DNA of 64,000 nt from Liolophura sinensis (GCF_032854445.1 NC_088295.1:22307385-22371384), one strand, 5' to 3'. Counted from the stretch's first letter, positions 20,061 through 33,900 are shown. Made by a program: numbers and translations. The notes: generated by a model not told the origin, from the sequence alone.

Positions 20061-22254
20061 TGTGACAATTCCATTTGGTCATAAAAGTGAATATTGCTCT
20101 ACATTAATGAATTGTACCGGTACTGGTATACTAAGACGCATATCCAGGGCTGAAAAAGCATTGCGTCCTAGCTTACTTATATAAACATGCCAATTTGACA
20201 CTGCTCATTTTATAAGTCTAACTGTGCTGTCAGATTTAATGTCACAATGTCGTAACCACACTAAGATGTTTAACACCGATGTTTTGGAGACGACATAGAA
20301 ACACTTGTATAATCGCCACAATGGTAGCAACTATTAAAGATAATATAATATTACATGTACCCGCGCCATACCTGATTATAAGGTGAATACACGTCAGCCA
20401 TTCGCCAGTGTTAACATTAGGCACTGTAAGAATACAGTACTGTGAGTGACTTAACCTAGTTTTGATACCATTGTAAATAGAGCCATGCTTGTGTGGTCAT
20501 GTTGGTAAATTCCTTGCCCAGGTAAATGGCCGTATATATTGTCTCGGGTTAAATACTCAGCCCCCTCAGCTGTCTTGGTGATCCTTATTTTATATCCATG
20601 TGCTCTACATATGCAGTCGTAAAGCCATACAGCCATCACCGTGCTTTGTACAGAATGGTCGATCCCTGCAGTGACCTGAAATTCTATTAAGCAATATTAG
20701 AGTCCCTGACCGTGACTGTTTGCCTCAAGCTAGATTCGTAAACGTAAGCAATATGCACTGAAAATCCACGTTGTGACCCTATATGGTCATGGCTGTTCAG
20801 AGGGGCTTACAAACCAGAAACGTCTTCGATCGAAACCTTGGCCTCTGCGATCGGTGTGAGTTGTTAACGGTAAGGTTTAGATTCCTGTCACACTTCACAG
20901 CAATATTGGTGAATCACACACTTAATGGTTATAAAGGCGTACAGGCCACACGGAAAAACATGTCGGTGCGGTACTGTTATGACTTTACATGACCACCTAA
21001 TACACTGTTCACGTGACCAGTACCTTGAGACTTCATTCCATACCGAACCGAACCATTCCATGTCATGTAAACGAATGTACCTGTTTGTTGCTTAATTGTG
21101 CCACTACGTGACAATCACATGTACCGGCTTACCGTTATATCCTGGTGATTCTGTAAGGTATTGCGGACTGTGAGGCTACCTGTGAGTCTCCATCAATCAG
21201 GCCTCAGGTAAACACAAACTCACCTGGCCACTAGATCAGGCCCATTAGTTGAGAAGCTCATTTACTTGTCACTGACGGCCGCACGCACTCGTTCAGTTCA
21301 CAACAAATCGTGCCCGCGTTCAGTCCATGACACACACATATAATTTATTGGGCTGTGCCAATATAACATGTTTACGGATCGATCTCAGCTGAGCAAGGTA
21401 TAGCCGGCCACACGATCCTGTAACGACGCGGCTGCCATACAGAAATGACAATGGCCTCCGATAAGCCAAAGCCACATATTCAGAACATGGATCCATCCAA
21501 CTTATAGATTTTAGTACACACACAGGTACAAGTTTTTTTTTCTTCCGATAATTATTCATTCAATAACTGTATGTGACAACAAAGACTGCATCAAAAATAT
21601 ATCCTTCACGCTAATTCTCTGTATGGAATTAAAGTGATAAAGCTGAACTTCTTCGCACATGCATGCATGGTAGCTTTCTTTTAATTGTAGTGATATATAT
21701 ATATAGGCCTATATGTGCTGCACTGCAGAACAGACTTCTCGGGATATCTTCGTGAAGAATGCTATCGCTTATCAGCGTCAATAAAAAAACATCTTGAAAT
21801 TCCACCAAAAACCGGAATTTAACACAACCGTAATTCGAACCAAAACCAAGCACCTATCATCAATTAAAATGTTTAACATTCGAATAAGAACCCCTTATAT
21901 TTTCACCAATGACAGTTTTTCTGTAAGACGTTGCCTAAATTCAAAATTCCAGTCAGCTAATACAATGTATCTGTTAAAGTCGATGCCTGCACTTCAATTA
22001 GAATAATTAAGTTAAACATTGGGTGTTGCAGTTTCATTGAATATTGAAACTTATTTTGTTTCAGGGATCGTGAAGTTATAAACAAAGCCACGCTATTACT
22101 TCTAATTAATCACCATATACTCCATTGTAGTTTAAACAAGCATAATTGCTCCATTAGGGTTTTTTAAAGGCCTGAATGGAGTCACACATTTATCATCTTA
22201 GTGCCTCCATACAGGAGTGTATACAATCTCCTCCATGTCTTTCCTGCTGAATCT

Positions 22255-22490
22255 ATGCGTCGAGACGGACATTCGTATACCAGCCGTCAACCAATAAGGA
22301 CGTTCAAGGTCAATGATCCGAAGACGAGTTCCCAAAACGACGTATAACAAAAACCACTAAAGAACTAAGAAAGTATGTAAAGTGCGAAAATTGGACGGAA
22401 TAATGCAAAAGAAAAGCGGTCAATAGTTTTCAGCGATGTTTTAAAGACGCAAGGTATGTTATAGGCAATTATAGGTGTGAAATCAGTATT
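22255..22490 (-). repeat. Decayed 3' end of the YIDD-type retroelement
   Basis: Read along the plus strand, ACATTCGTATACCA and GCGGTCAATAGTTTTCAGCG match the 3' non-coding end of copy B (near 44630 and 44788) in the same order and orientation. No coding part remains. Confidence 0.5.
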
Positions 22491-22607
22491 CAAATCATGT
22501 ACCATGCCAGAATATCAGTTTTCAATAACAAAGTATGTATCTCCGCTGCGCTTTGATTGCAAAGACTTTGTACTTGTTAATCCATTGCGAAACACATTAC
22601 ATACACT

Positions 22608-22975
22608 CGGTAATGTATGTATGCTAGGGGTTTAACGTCGTACCTTTTAGTCATATGAGTATCAGGTGTTATTAGGTGTGTATATATCGTGTCTTCTTGC
22701 GGCAGTGCGTGTCATAGTGCTGCCGCAACCGAAGTAGTCAGACCTGACACCCAACCCAAGTCACATTATACTGATACTGGGCCAACCAGTCGTGTCGTTG
22801 GTGTAACCCCACAAAGATGAGCGCCAAGCGAGGCAGAAGCAAGTATCCTTAAAACCCCATGCACTCACTCAGAGGCAAGTATTTTTAAAATCATTGGTAT
22901 GACCCGACCCTGGCTTGATCTCAGGGTCTCCCGACTTCGAGGCGGATGCTCTAACCATTAGGACACTCGGTGATG
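22608..22975 (-). repeat. SINE subfamily 2b, near full length
   Basis: On the minus strand it starts with a tRNA-like head (CCTAATGGTTAGAGCATCCG, then a GAGATCAAGCC B-box). The body has CCAGTATCAGTATAATGTGA and the end GTACGACGTTAAACCCCTAG. A copy without the last part lies at 59265-59485. Confidence 0.78.
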
Positions 22976-23204
22976 TAGCATCACTATACATTTCTTTTGC
23001 AAGAAATGTAACTAAGCTTATCGCGGGTAAATATAGTACACTATACCTCTCGGAAATGCAGTAATTATAAGCATTGTATGTTACTGTTTTTGTGTACGAT
23101 GTACTGTCAGGGAAGTGCTACAGGAAAATGTAGTCAGTATCGATTAGCGCCACATGTTTACCCGGAATTCGAATATACCTGAAGACAATGTTTGCTTGTT
23201 TGCA

Positions 23205-23290
23205 GCAGGTACATTTATTTATTTATTAATTTGATTGCTTTTTACGTCGTACTCAAGAATAATTACACCACGTATATATAGAGGCAAGAC
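23205..23290 (-). repeat. SINE family 1 tail fragment
   Basis: ATTTATTTATTTATTAATTTGAT followed by ACGTCGTACTCAAGAATAAT matches the tail end of SINE family 1 in reverse orientation. Confidence 0.6.
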
Positions 23291-24061
23291 AACATTGCGT
23301 GGATATCTTTGCTAAGGGATACATTGCTCTGTGAAATGCATATTCGGTCAGTTTAGCACTTTTAAGAAATACAATTTCTGAAATAATCACAGGATTTAAG
23401 AAGTGTTATGTTTACAGCTTTATACTTGAACTAAATCCAACTCGTACATTGGGTGAAGTATTTAAACATAAAGTACAGTGCGCTGAGTGTACATGATTTC
23501 TTTATTCTAACGACAGACAAAACTAAATAATTGATTAGAAGGTGAAATTTATACGCACCTTCTTATACCGAGAAGAAAGTGTGATTAGACTGGTGAATAT
23601 TTAAATGCGCGAAAAGGCAGTATCAGGTTATATACGAATGTCTGATAAAGATTTCAATACATCATGTGTTTCGTCCACTCGCCAACGTTTCATAGTGCTT
23701 ATTTATAGGATGTTTTTAGAGGGGAATAAACACAATCATGTTCATGATATTGTGTAGGTCATGGTTTAAATTATTGATTGTTCTCAATGACAACAAACAG
23801 TTTTGCGGTTGACACACATTCCACTATATATTTCGCTGTCTTTCATGTGACTTTTATAAGGCATGACTTGCGTTTCGTCTTTGTTGATGGGGAGGCCTAG
23901 GGAGGTGTTATATGCTAACACCCAATTCTGTCGTACACAACTTACCTTTAACTCACCAAGATGGCCAAGTAATATAAAGTGTTCGCCCTTTAACCCATCT
24001 GAACCTAAAGCTGTCGATTCGACAATTTGATCCCTTCTTGGGTTCCCATTCAGCACAAAGT

Positions 24062-24200
24062 ACTGGTTGACCCGGTGTCAGCATATACTATGTTTGAGTT
24101 GGGCGTCATGCCTGGTGTCTCCCGCATGGCATTCCAGTGAGGCAGCACTACACATATGTCGGTCCTGCGTCTCGCCTTCTGCAAAGAGATACGTCACATA
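24062..24200 (+). repeat. SINE subfamily 2b fragment
   Basis: GGTTGACCCGGTGTCAGCAT, GGGCGTCATGCCTGGTGTCT and GAGGCAGCACTACA match the middle of the subfamily (compare about 19870 on plus and 22730 on minus). Neither end is present. Confidence 0.55.
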
Positions 24201-25089
24201 CGGTAATCTTAAAGCTGGTAGTGAAGGTGAAACTGCAGAAAAAATGATCGTTTAAGTGATAAGACCACACGTATAATATTCCGTCTGTGCACTGACCACT
24301 TCAAACGATTAAGCTGGGTAAAAACCAATACTTGGAAGCTTAACCTAGAAACCCGCTTTTGGACTTCGCTATAGGAAAACGGTTTCTAGTCCTACCTGTT
24401 TTGTCTCCATCCAATCAATACAGGTGTGGGTAGATATCACTAACCTTACATATGCGTAGGCCTACAACAGAGTCGTCACTATGCTACTCCAGCGTGATGG
24501 CAATTATCCTACTGATAAATAGTACAAATAATCGCAGAGAAAAATAGTTTTCAGGTATTGTCAGGATTATTGGTCAATAGCTTTATCGTTATTAAGAAAA
24601 TGTTTCTATTTTCTATTTAGTTGTGAGCTGTTTTTATTTTCTTCTTACGGTTTATCCATTTATCTGTTCTTAAGAGTACAAATAGAGAAGTACCATGTCA
24701 GCTCCCTAAAACTTAGATAACTATAACTATATGGATGATCTTCGGCATGCGGCATTCATGCATGTTAGTTGGCTCTCTTGACTTGCTTAAATTCTTGAGC
24801 ATGCCTCATAACATTCTATTCCAATCTGCTGATTTCAATCCAGGAAGAACTATACGTCCTAATTAATTGGGACAATAACAAATTAGCGATTTTAACTAAA
24901 TAGCGCTGATCTTGACCTTCCATATAAATTGCAATCTCATCGTCCGTCTTGACGCGTTGTTTGTGATTCGACAAAGATAAGGAGCATTCACTGTAACAGA
25001 AGATTTTATATAAAGTGTGTAAACAAAAGCATACACGGAAACAGAAACAAATTAGATAAAGTTGATAAATTCCGCTATCTGTGGAGAAT

Positions 25090-25300
25090 ATCTTTACACT
25101 GCAAGGAACACCGCTTTGCACCGCGGAAAAAATTACTTTCTATGTTTTTTCAAAACTTTCTTCCGTGCGGTGTAAAGATTTTCTCTGCAATGTAAAAATT
25201 TACTCCCCTGTGTAAAGGTTTCTTCGCGTGCAAAGACTTTCTCCGCAATGCAAACGTCTTCTTCGTGATGAAATAGTTTTTTGCCGTACTAAAGAATTTT
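25090..25300. repeat. Short imperfect tandem repeats (about 24 bp)
   Basis: Recurrent blocks such as GTAAAGATTTTCTCTGCAAT and CAAAGACTTTCTCCGCAATG make a decayed minisatellite. No coding meaning. Confidence 0.6.
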
Positions 25301-25449
25301 TCATTTGTATGATGGCGGTCAGGTTATTAAGTGGAGGAAACCGGAGTATCCGGAGTGAACCTCCGAGTTACTGTAACTTATACTGTATACCTTATCCCGT
25401 GATTAGTGGATGGAAAGGGAATCCGGTATACATTCGGTGAGAGGTATAT

Positions 25450-26445
25450 TGCAAGAGTGAGCAAATGAGGTCAGCATACGAACAGTGCGAACGGTATGTT
25501 ACATCTGGTGAGCGCTCTATCGCAACAGTGACTCCACGATATAATGTACCGTGAGCAAGTGAGGTCAGCTGAAAAGTTAACTGGTATGCATCGGTGAATT
25601 CTGTATCCCGAGGATGATATATTCCCTGATACCGCAGACCTGAACGAATGAGGCCATTGTGTGGACAGTCTGATAGTCAACGAAATAGGTGAGTCAAAGA
25701 ACAGGCTTATGTATTTTATTTATTTATTTATTTATTTGATACTTCGCCGTATTCAAGAATGTTTCACGTATACAACGGTGCCAGCTTTAGAGTAGGGGAA
25801 ACCGGGCAGTGTGGAACGAAACCTGGCAGTTTATGCGGGAAATGAAGAGTCAAAACATAATGAATAAGGAGAAGTATTCCAACCTCAGTTTCCTTACACT
25901 AATACGGACGTTCAACATACTAAAGTGCAGAGCTGGTGGTGTCATGTGTCACTTACTTAAGTCAATTTTGGTAGCGAGTACGAGTGATTTTACAGAGAGC
26001 TGAAGGCGACAAGTTAAAAGAACAGACTACTCTAAATAGATGGGTAACACTGGTGAGCGGTTTGTCACTGCGGACTGACACAGAGACGGTAACTCTGCTG
26101 AGCCCTCTGTTGCTGCAGGCTGAAACAGAGACGGTAACTCTGGTGAGCGCTCTGTCGCTGCGGACTGACACAGTGGTTTTACAAGGTGAACGATTGAGGC
26201 TCGTGAGACCTGTAACTCTGGCGAGCGCTCAGTCGCTGCGGGGTGACACAGAGATGGGTAACTCTGGTGAGCACTATGCCGCTGCGGGGTGACACAGTGA
26301 GGATAAAAGGTGAACGAATGAGGCTCGTGAGACGAGTAACTCTGGTGAGCGCTCTGTCGCGGAGTGACACAGTCAGATTATAAAATGGACGAATGAGGCT
26401 CGTGTGTAGACACTGTCTGTGGTGAGAGCTCTATCTCGAGATGAC
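25450..26445. repeat. Complex tandem repeat (TCTGGTGAGCGCTCT family)
   Basis: The core TGGTGAGCGCTCTGTCGCTG with GACTGACACAG recurs at about 25508, 26050, 26090, 26138, 26217, 26264, 26341 and 26420. Spacings are about 48 or 78 bp, with GTGAACGAATGAGGCTCGTG blocks between some. A SINE fragment splits the array at 25710-25830. Confidence 0.75.
25710..25830 (-). repeat. SINE family 1 fragment
   Basis: It starts with a (TTTA)n tail, then TTCGCCGTATTCAAGAATGT and GGGGAAACCGGGCAGTGTGG. Reverse orientation, head missing. Confidence 0.7.
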
Positions 26446-26639
26446 ATGTTTATATATATCTTACTGCATGGAGTCGGTTTACGCAAAGAGACAAGTACTA
26501 CAAGACTTTATCGGTAAGCCATCTGTCGGATTAATACCATGACACTGTACAGTGAATAGTGGAACTTAATACAGGCATAGGATTAAAATAACCGATAACT
26601 CACATCAACGCTCTGTGATGGGTGTCACATTGTGTGTGT

Positions 26640-26880
26640 GATTTATTTATTTGATTTATGTTTACTCCGTATTCAAGAATATTCCACTTATACGACAGCA
26701 GCCAGCATTATGGTGGGAGGAAACTCGGCAGTCCTTGAGGGAAACCTACAACCATCCGCACGTTGCTGACAGACCTCTCAAGAACGGCCTGAGAGGAAGC
26801 CGGCATGGGCTGGACTTAAACATCACAGCAACTGCTTTGATAGTGTCGCAAGGTGATAGCAATCGTACACTGGATTACTG
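26640..26880 (-). repeat. SINE family 1 copy
   Basis: Tail ATTTATTTGATTTATG, body TCAAGAATATTCCACTTATACGACAGC, then GGTGGGAGGAAACTCGGCAG and GAGAGGAAGCCGGCATGGGC. The tRNA-like end is decayed. Confidence 0.78.
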
Positions 26881-26889
26881 AAGTTAATA

Positions 26890-29825
26890 TAGGAACAAAT
26901 TCCAATCATGAAGACAAATGGGGTGCAAGTTACAATCCCGGCCTTGGAATTTGTAGATTCTCCGACTCTTAATGTTCACGGGTCCTTGGTGACAACACAT
27001 AATAAGCACTCCGTAGATGCAATTTAGCATTCCTTGAGTGAAACATTTTGATTATTTCGTTCAACAAACATTCAAAAAATTCAAAATGTGGGAAAAGATT
27101 CGCCAGAAATGTAGATGGCGCTCTGCTGTTTAATTCTTTGACGTTGGTATGTGCTCCGCTCTTGCATGATGCATGGTGACAAAGGGAAGCTATACAGCAG
27201 ACACATGGCGAAGGGGATAGGTGTTTGGGCAGGATGACATGACGAATCGGACACAAATACTTCAGGTCATTGTTAGTACCAGTACACACACACATATACT
27301 TGTATGTAACCCTACGTTTATCTGCCTATATATACGCCTAGATAAGACTGTTTGCTTTTCTTTATACAGAAGGATTAGAAAAGGTGAGTAAAAGCTATTT
27401 AAATGTCACGACAGGATCTGGCAGTAATGGTATTCTTGGCAATATTCCAAAACTCTTCGTTATTCTGACATCAAAAGATCTGTGCTATTGACCTTCGATT
27501 TAGGTGTGGTTTTGTTGCCACCAGTTATCCGTGTATAATAAGCCATGTCCACGGCCAAAGGGCGGCCGCAGAGTGATTATACTGTGCAATAATATAGTTC
27601 GATGTAATCACCATTTCTGTCCATTAATCGTGGACGCGTTGCCCTTGATTAAATATTAAAGTATACATATATAAAAAGCAAAGGAGTGGTTTTGTTCTAC
27701 CTACAAAATAAGTTGTCAACACGACAGCCAAAAACAATGTAGTGATCGATATACCCATGGTGTGTGTAATCACACTTCTTCAACCATACCTCAGTGCTGG
27801 CTCCATCCACTGCATTAATTGGAAGGTATGCGCTGACGGATATTGTGGCATTCGCCCTCTCCACATCGCGGTTGTGGACCCTTCAGGTGTTTTAAATTGT
27901 ACATCAGAACAGTTACATGAAACATGTTGAAAACTGGTTTTAATGACAATTGAGCGATTCTTTCGATGGTACAGTAATGGCACTACACGTATAATTACGT
28001 ATCAAAAATCATACATTGTGCCTTATGCATATATCTGCTTTAACGTTTCAAATACGGTCCGAAAGATCGGTGAGATTGAGAGCAATGCGATAAACTGTAT
28101 ACAATATCTCTGAAACAGTGATATCCCATCAGCGAGTCCTGATTCCTCCTCGAGGTCATTGTGTTCGTAGATGTCTCCATACGGAGGTGCGCTGGCTTCT
28201 CTAGATTTTACCTGCTATTCTCTGCCCACAAACTCGGTTTATCATGTTGTCATGTAGGTAAATTATTATCGAATGCTGTATAAAGCATAAACCAATAATC
28301 AGGTATGTGGGTGGTGGAAACAGAAGAGCCTGAGGAAAACCATCGAAACTGAATAGGTATCTGGATTTGAAGGTTAAGGGTTATATAAGGGCTCTCTCGG
28401 CCAGTAAGGTTCTTTGCATTAATTATAGTGTCTCTGCCAGTTTTTTTTATTTATCATAACTGTCTTGGTATTTTCCAAATTTAATATCTGTTTTCCACTC
28501 TTTGATGTGGAAGATTGAACCTATTTGATTAATGTGTCTGTCCAGAATGTGATAAAGACTGGATACTGTTCAGAGAAACATCATGTTATAGATTTTTAAA
28601 CCATTGTGTATGAACGTCATCCCCAAGATACAGGCATGGCACAACCTCTGACACAACACAATCTCTGATACGAGACCGAACTGTTCTGAGCCGATTCCCA
28701 TATGGTCTTAAGCATCTGGTGAGAGAGAATCAGTACTTAAGCAATGGTGCCGAGCCTCCTGCTTAACGCACAGTCCCTCAATCTAAAGTTTGTTTTCGGT
28801 GTTTTGTTTTGTTTTGTTTTGTTTTTTTTGTGCTGGTTAAGCAATCAAATGTAGCACTGATTTAACAGTTGTTTTCATACAGGAGAAGAATGCAAACTCT
28901 GTTTAAATTCAAACTCGTTAGAAAGTTGCCGTTTCGTGTGATGTGGGCTAAATCATGCACGAATCAGGCCAGTATATCGAGACCACTATACTCTGGCTTA
29001 TGCAAAAATACTGAAAGCATAGACTTAAGCTGGTTAAATGAAAAATACGCATGGCACGTGATTTCGTCACCCAAAACGCTGTCGTTTTCAATACACATTT
29101 CATTGACTTTGACAGGTGAAAAACGTGTTTGCATGGTGGCATATGAACGACTCTGCAAAATTACAGGTAAATGCCTCAAAGCAAAAACAAACCAGTTGCC
29201 TATACAGACCTAAGCAAACAAAGTGTCAACAGGAAATCATGCACATAATTCGTGTGTAGTAATATAAGTTATTTTTATTTAACGAATGAACAAATGACGT
29301 TGTTGTGTGAGTTCTTCGCCAGCACGTGTTAGACAACTCTTATTGGGAATGGAAGCATCTATTGCCAAAGTCTGGCTAACAAACCAGAATGGTCTTTCAC
29401 ATGTAAGCTGGATCCTAGGCTACTTCATACATAGTAGTATCCATTCATCTGATTAGTTTCTATTGCTTACCATTACCTTCCATAAACCTTACAGGTTGTT
29501 GTAAGCTAACTTTGATTTAGTCCAACTGCTGAACAAAAACACTACGCATCTAAACAAAATAATCTTCATATATAACTTATTTATCATAAATTCATAAGGC
29601 ATTTATTTCTTCTTGTTTTAAAACCCCACATTTACTTGACTTCAGACCGTCTGTCCTATCCTATTGACTCACATCAGTTCAGAGATGTGTAACAGGATTT
29701 AGAATCAAATTGTCCAACTCAATAGTTATCTCATCGGCGAGACTACTGGGCACCGCCTGCTTGTGAATCCCTCATAACAGTTTATGTGAGTTTAATCGGC
29801 TCAGCGCTCATCTCTCAATGAGAAT
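26890..29825. other. Intergenic DNA without a supportable gene
   Basis: It holds a (GTTTT)n run at about 28800-28830 and scattered short open frames. The longest (28869-29213, plus, 114 codons) has no domain, no signal peptide and no splice context that would support it. Confidence 0.5.
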
Positions 29826-29827
29826 AC

Positions 29828-30060
29828 AGGACTTATTTATTTATTTGATTGGTGTTTTACGCCGTACTCAAGAAAGTTTCACTTATACGACGGCGGCCAG
29901 CATTATAGTGGGAAGAAACCGGGCAGAGCCCGGGGGAAACCCACGACCATTCGCAGGTTGCTGCAGACCTTCTCACTTACGGCCGGAGAGGAAGCCAGCA
30001 TGAGCTGCACTTGAACTTACAGCGTCCACATTGGTGAGAGGCTTCTGGGTCATTACGGAG
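29828..30060 (-). repeat. SINE family 1, long copy in the likely TMEM26-A 3' UTR
   Basis: The tail TTATTTATTTATTTGATTGG comes first on plus. The body GTACTCAAGAAAGTTTCACT and GGAAGAAACCGGGCAGAGCC follows, and the head side ends GTGAGAGGCTTCTGGGTCAT. It begins about 130 bp past the TMEM26-A stop codon. On the minus strand its tail supplies AATAAATAAATAAG. Confidence 0.82.
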
Positions 30061-30185
30061 AATACAGAAAACCACCATTGTGTTTCTGTTTGTACAGATA
30101 TATCTCTTGTGCATTTGTGATGCATTTTGTACAGAAAAAGTCATACAATAGTTTGCTCACAACGTCAAATTCCTGTAGAGACGGT

Positions 30186-30962
30186 TCACAGTGGGACGGA
30201 GAACTTGGGCGTGTGGTAGCCCAACATGCCTGAAGTTTGGCTTTGGAACACCAGACCGAGCTTTTCCCCAGACGGTGCCACAGTTTCTGGTGACGGTGTC
30301 CTTGCGGATAGGCCAATGCTGTTCAGTTTTTGATTCCTCTGCATGTTTTGGACCGTCACTTGATGGACTGTCTCCTTTTCCGACTCCTCTTCGCCCGGCA
30401 CCCGAGTACAGACGACAAATACACGATAGAGGAGGAGTACTACGACCAACATGTTCTTACAGGTAAAGAATATCGTATTGTACGTAATCAGGTAATATTT
30501 TACCATAACATACATACGAACAACAAGAAATGGTCCGTCCTGAAAAAACAACGACACGAAAATACTCCAGACCTCCGTGGTGCAAAACTTACCACAGCAA
30601 GCTGTAGGCCTACATTCTGCTGCTCTGGTATTTTCGTTTGTGTTTGAAAGGGTTACTCTGGTCTTCTTTGGGTTTTTAGTGGCAGTTAAGACCATACAGA
30701 ATTGTAGCAGGCTTACCGTCCACACGGTAAGGATGGCGTAAGAAAGGTAGGTATCCTGCAGCACCTGTTCCTCTTCAAACAAGACGAAGAGTTCCATGAT
30801 ATCGGACGACATACCGATGTAAACGAAGAGGAGTTGAGATAAGGCATCACGACTTATCTCCCCTTTGGGCATTATCCAGCGGCCCAGAATGAGGAAGAGA
30901 AGAAGTATCTGCTCGATGACTGTCACCCACAAACTGGGGGACAGTTTTAATGGGATCGTGAT
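30186..30962 (-). CDS. TMEM26: TMEM26-A exon 3 (terminal)
   Basis: 777 nt including the TGA at 30186-30188. The acceptor is TTTCAG. It holds most membrane segments and the conserved GRWIMPKGEISRD and DGPFLVVR motifs, and a short polar tail. Confidence 0.9.
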   Translation of the reverse strand: MTIPLKLSPSLWVTVIEQILLLFLILGRWIMPKGEISRDALSQLLFVYIGMSSDIMELFVLFEEEQVLQDTYLSYAILTVWTVSLLQFCMVLTATKNPKKTRVTLSNTNENTRAAECRPTACCGKFCTTEVWSIFVSLFFQDGPFLVVRMYVMVKYYLITYNTIFFTCKNMLVVVLLLYRVFVVCTRVPGEEESEKETVHQVTVQNMQRNQKLNSIGLSARTPSPETVAPSGEKLGLVFQSQTSGMLGYHTPKFSVPL

Positions 30963-33900
30963 CTGAAACAAAATATATAAACAGAACATGTTAGTATATG
31001 CATAGATGTTCTGTGGTTCCAATATTTCTTCATGTACATTGCTTGACCTCGTATGTATGCGAAGTTATTAATCAGTTGACTGGTAGATTCATTGATTATC
31101 CATTCATTTTTACATTAATTACGCGTCTGTTAATCTTGTGTGTTTCTATATACACCGACTGAATTCCTCTTTATATATGGAAGATGTCAATCCTGTTGGC
31201 CGTGATTTATTTCTTAAAAATGCACAATAGCAAGTGGGCCACACAGACTAGTGGTATTAAAGGGTAGGTCCCACGGGTCCACAATGACCCATGCAGGAGC
31301 CTCTCACCAATGCGGTCGCTCTGATTTCAAGTCCAGCTTATTCTGGCTTCCTCTGTGGTCGTAAGGGAAGGTGAGCCAGCAAAATAAATGTATCACGCAA
31401 CGAAAGACTCCTTGCATGCTAGACAAACAAATCTAGTTAAAGAGTGCGAAAAGACAAAATTCAAATGTTATTGTAAAAAAAGGGATATTATGAACTAAGT
31501 ATTGTGCTTCACAATAACGATGCTCTAACAGGAGTTTACATACCCAAATAGAAGAAAACCTTTTGGAGATGATAAAAGCACGTAAAACGCAGCAGTACAC
31601 TCTAAAACTGGAACTACTTCGGTAAATCGGTAACAGTTATCACCACCTCAGAAATGCCCTAATAGGACTATTTCGCTTGCAGACCTCCAAAACACGCAAG
31701 AAAATACTGGTGCTAGAGGTATATATGTGTTCCCGCTTTCTGTTCCCTACGAAGTTTTCTATGGATTAGAATAATAAAAAAGCTCCTCCCGTACCATTGT
31801 TTTGACATGGCACTCACCCCTTGAATGTTGGAGAGGGATTCTGTGACTGCGGTGATATTGTTGTGTCCCACAGAGGTCGCGTACTTGTCCAGCCGATCCA
31901 ATTCCAGGAACCAGATAGGTGGCACACTCGCACTTAGGAAGATGAAAATGGCGGGACTGAACCTAAGTAAAGAAGACAACAAAATAATCAGAAAACCTGC
32001 ACACCATACAGTATTGCAATATTATTATGGCACCGTTCAGGGTTTTGGCTCAGTCATCCACTTAGGTTTAGTCTAGCAAAATATTTCGTGTTCTTTGTTC
32101 AACAAAACTTTCGGTCGCGAACACTTTCTGTGAACTGTGAATTGGTTCTTCCGCCTTTGCTAAATTACAATAAGGAACTGTTGTTATGCGAAGTAACCTA
32201 ATTTAACAAAAATTGATTTCACAGCTGTAAGAAAGTTGTCTACACTTTGCTGGGAAAGTTATACTTGTATTTAATGTTATATATAGCTAGGAAAATGTCT
32301 AATATTGACGGGCTGCAGCATGGCGTGAATTAAGGCATCACCGTGCTTAAATATGTTCATTTTCGTCATAGGCCTACTACAGTAGTGTATTTGTGGTTTT
32401 TAAAATAATGTGTTTCCTACTTTGCGTCTTTCCAACATCACTGAAAACTGTTGACTGCTTTTCTTTGCATGATTCCGTTCTATTTTCGTACTTTGTACAC
32501 TTTCTTAGTTTTTTGATGCTTTGTATAATACGTGGTTTTGAGGAATTTGTGATTGTTGACCTGGAATGTCTTTACTGGTGTACGAATGCATGTTTCGACG
32601 CAAAGCCGTATATAACAGTGCTGTCGTCTTTTAATCCTTTGATACATACAACATTTAGTCATGTGGGAAGCATGGTGCATTTCATAGACAAGTTGAAATT
32701 AAAAAAAAGACCGAAAAATTGGTGAACGATGTCATTCAGGAGTAGGCTTTTATATGATGACAGCGATTTCTCCCGTCACCCATCGGTGAATCCTATATGT
32801 TAACATTCTTTGGGCAAATACCTTTTCTGTGCCATTCAAAGAGATTGATTGTAATAATTGGGCAGATATGGGTTTATTCTTCTAGCGGTCTGACATTTTT
32901 CCATTAGACTATTCATTTTACTTTCCCCCTATATTCAATATAAGTACAGTGCGTATACGTTCAGTCTCTACACACGTTTTCCCCCCAATTTTGACAGTTG
33001 GATTAGAAAGATAAAAGACGTCCAAGGATAGCTCGGTGTCCGTTATTGGATTCATAAAAGACGCTTTGTCTGAATGTATACCTATACAGATGCCAGCCAA
33101 ATCAATGCATACAACGTATACCAGGCGGAAGCTGAATTCGTGTGACCCAAAAGGATTAAATTCCCTCTGATTTCAACCAAAATGATTGCAGGAATATGTG
33201 TCAGATCATAGACGAATTCTTACATGGTCTCAACATCTGAAGCGTACCAGCAAACCGTGTATCATCTGACTACCAGTATATCCATGTACATTGTGGCCGT
33301 ACTCGACACCGGTTGGTGCAGTATATTCAATGTAGTGAGTTGTGAGTTAAATCATACACCTTATAACATTAAGATTTTAATGACACGCTGTAATAACGGA
33401 CTGGTCAGTTCAGAGTGTATAATCTTACTGAGTACAGGTTTTGCTGATTGGTTTAAGTATCTGGGTGGTATCGATTTACAACAAAAATCTAATGATTCAA
33501 CAGAGAAGCCGTTAACCAAACATACATTCAAGTTTATTTGAATATTTAATAGCGGTAAGAAAATTTCACAAGTGCAAGAACAAAGACAATTCATGAAGCA
33601 AACCGGATTAGAGGAGAACTTTACTATTAAGCAGCTGTAAAGCATTTCAGTCCGCGAACCGAATCTAAGCGTTAACGGCCTTGTATAAATAATACAGCTA
33701 GGAGAGAAAATGTTGTGTCCACACATGTTCAAACATCTCTTTCTGCGGCAGTTGTTAGGCTGAGATATCAGAGTTTGTACAGATCTACCTCAGAAATGTT
33801 GTGTCTACACATGCTCAAACATCTCTTCCCTTGGCAGTGGTTAGGCTGAGACATCAGAGTTTGTACAGATCTACCTCAGAAATGTTGTGTCTACACATGC

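Noticed and set aside
28869-29213. 114-codon plus-strand frame
   Set aside because: No domain, signal peptide, codon bias or splice context; close to what chance gives over such a long non-coding stretch.
33224-33732. Frames of 105 and 123 codons on opposite strands in TMEM26-A intron 1
   Set aside because: Overlapping frames on both strands, with no family features and no suitable splice sites.
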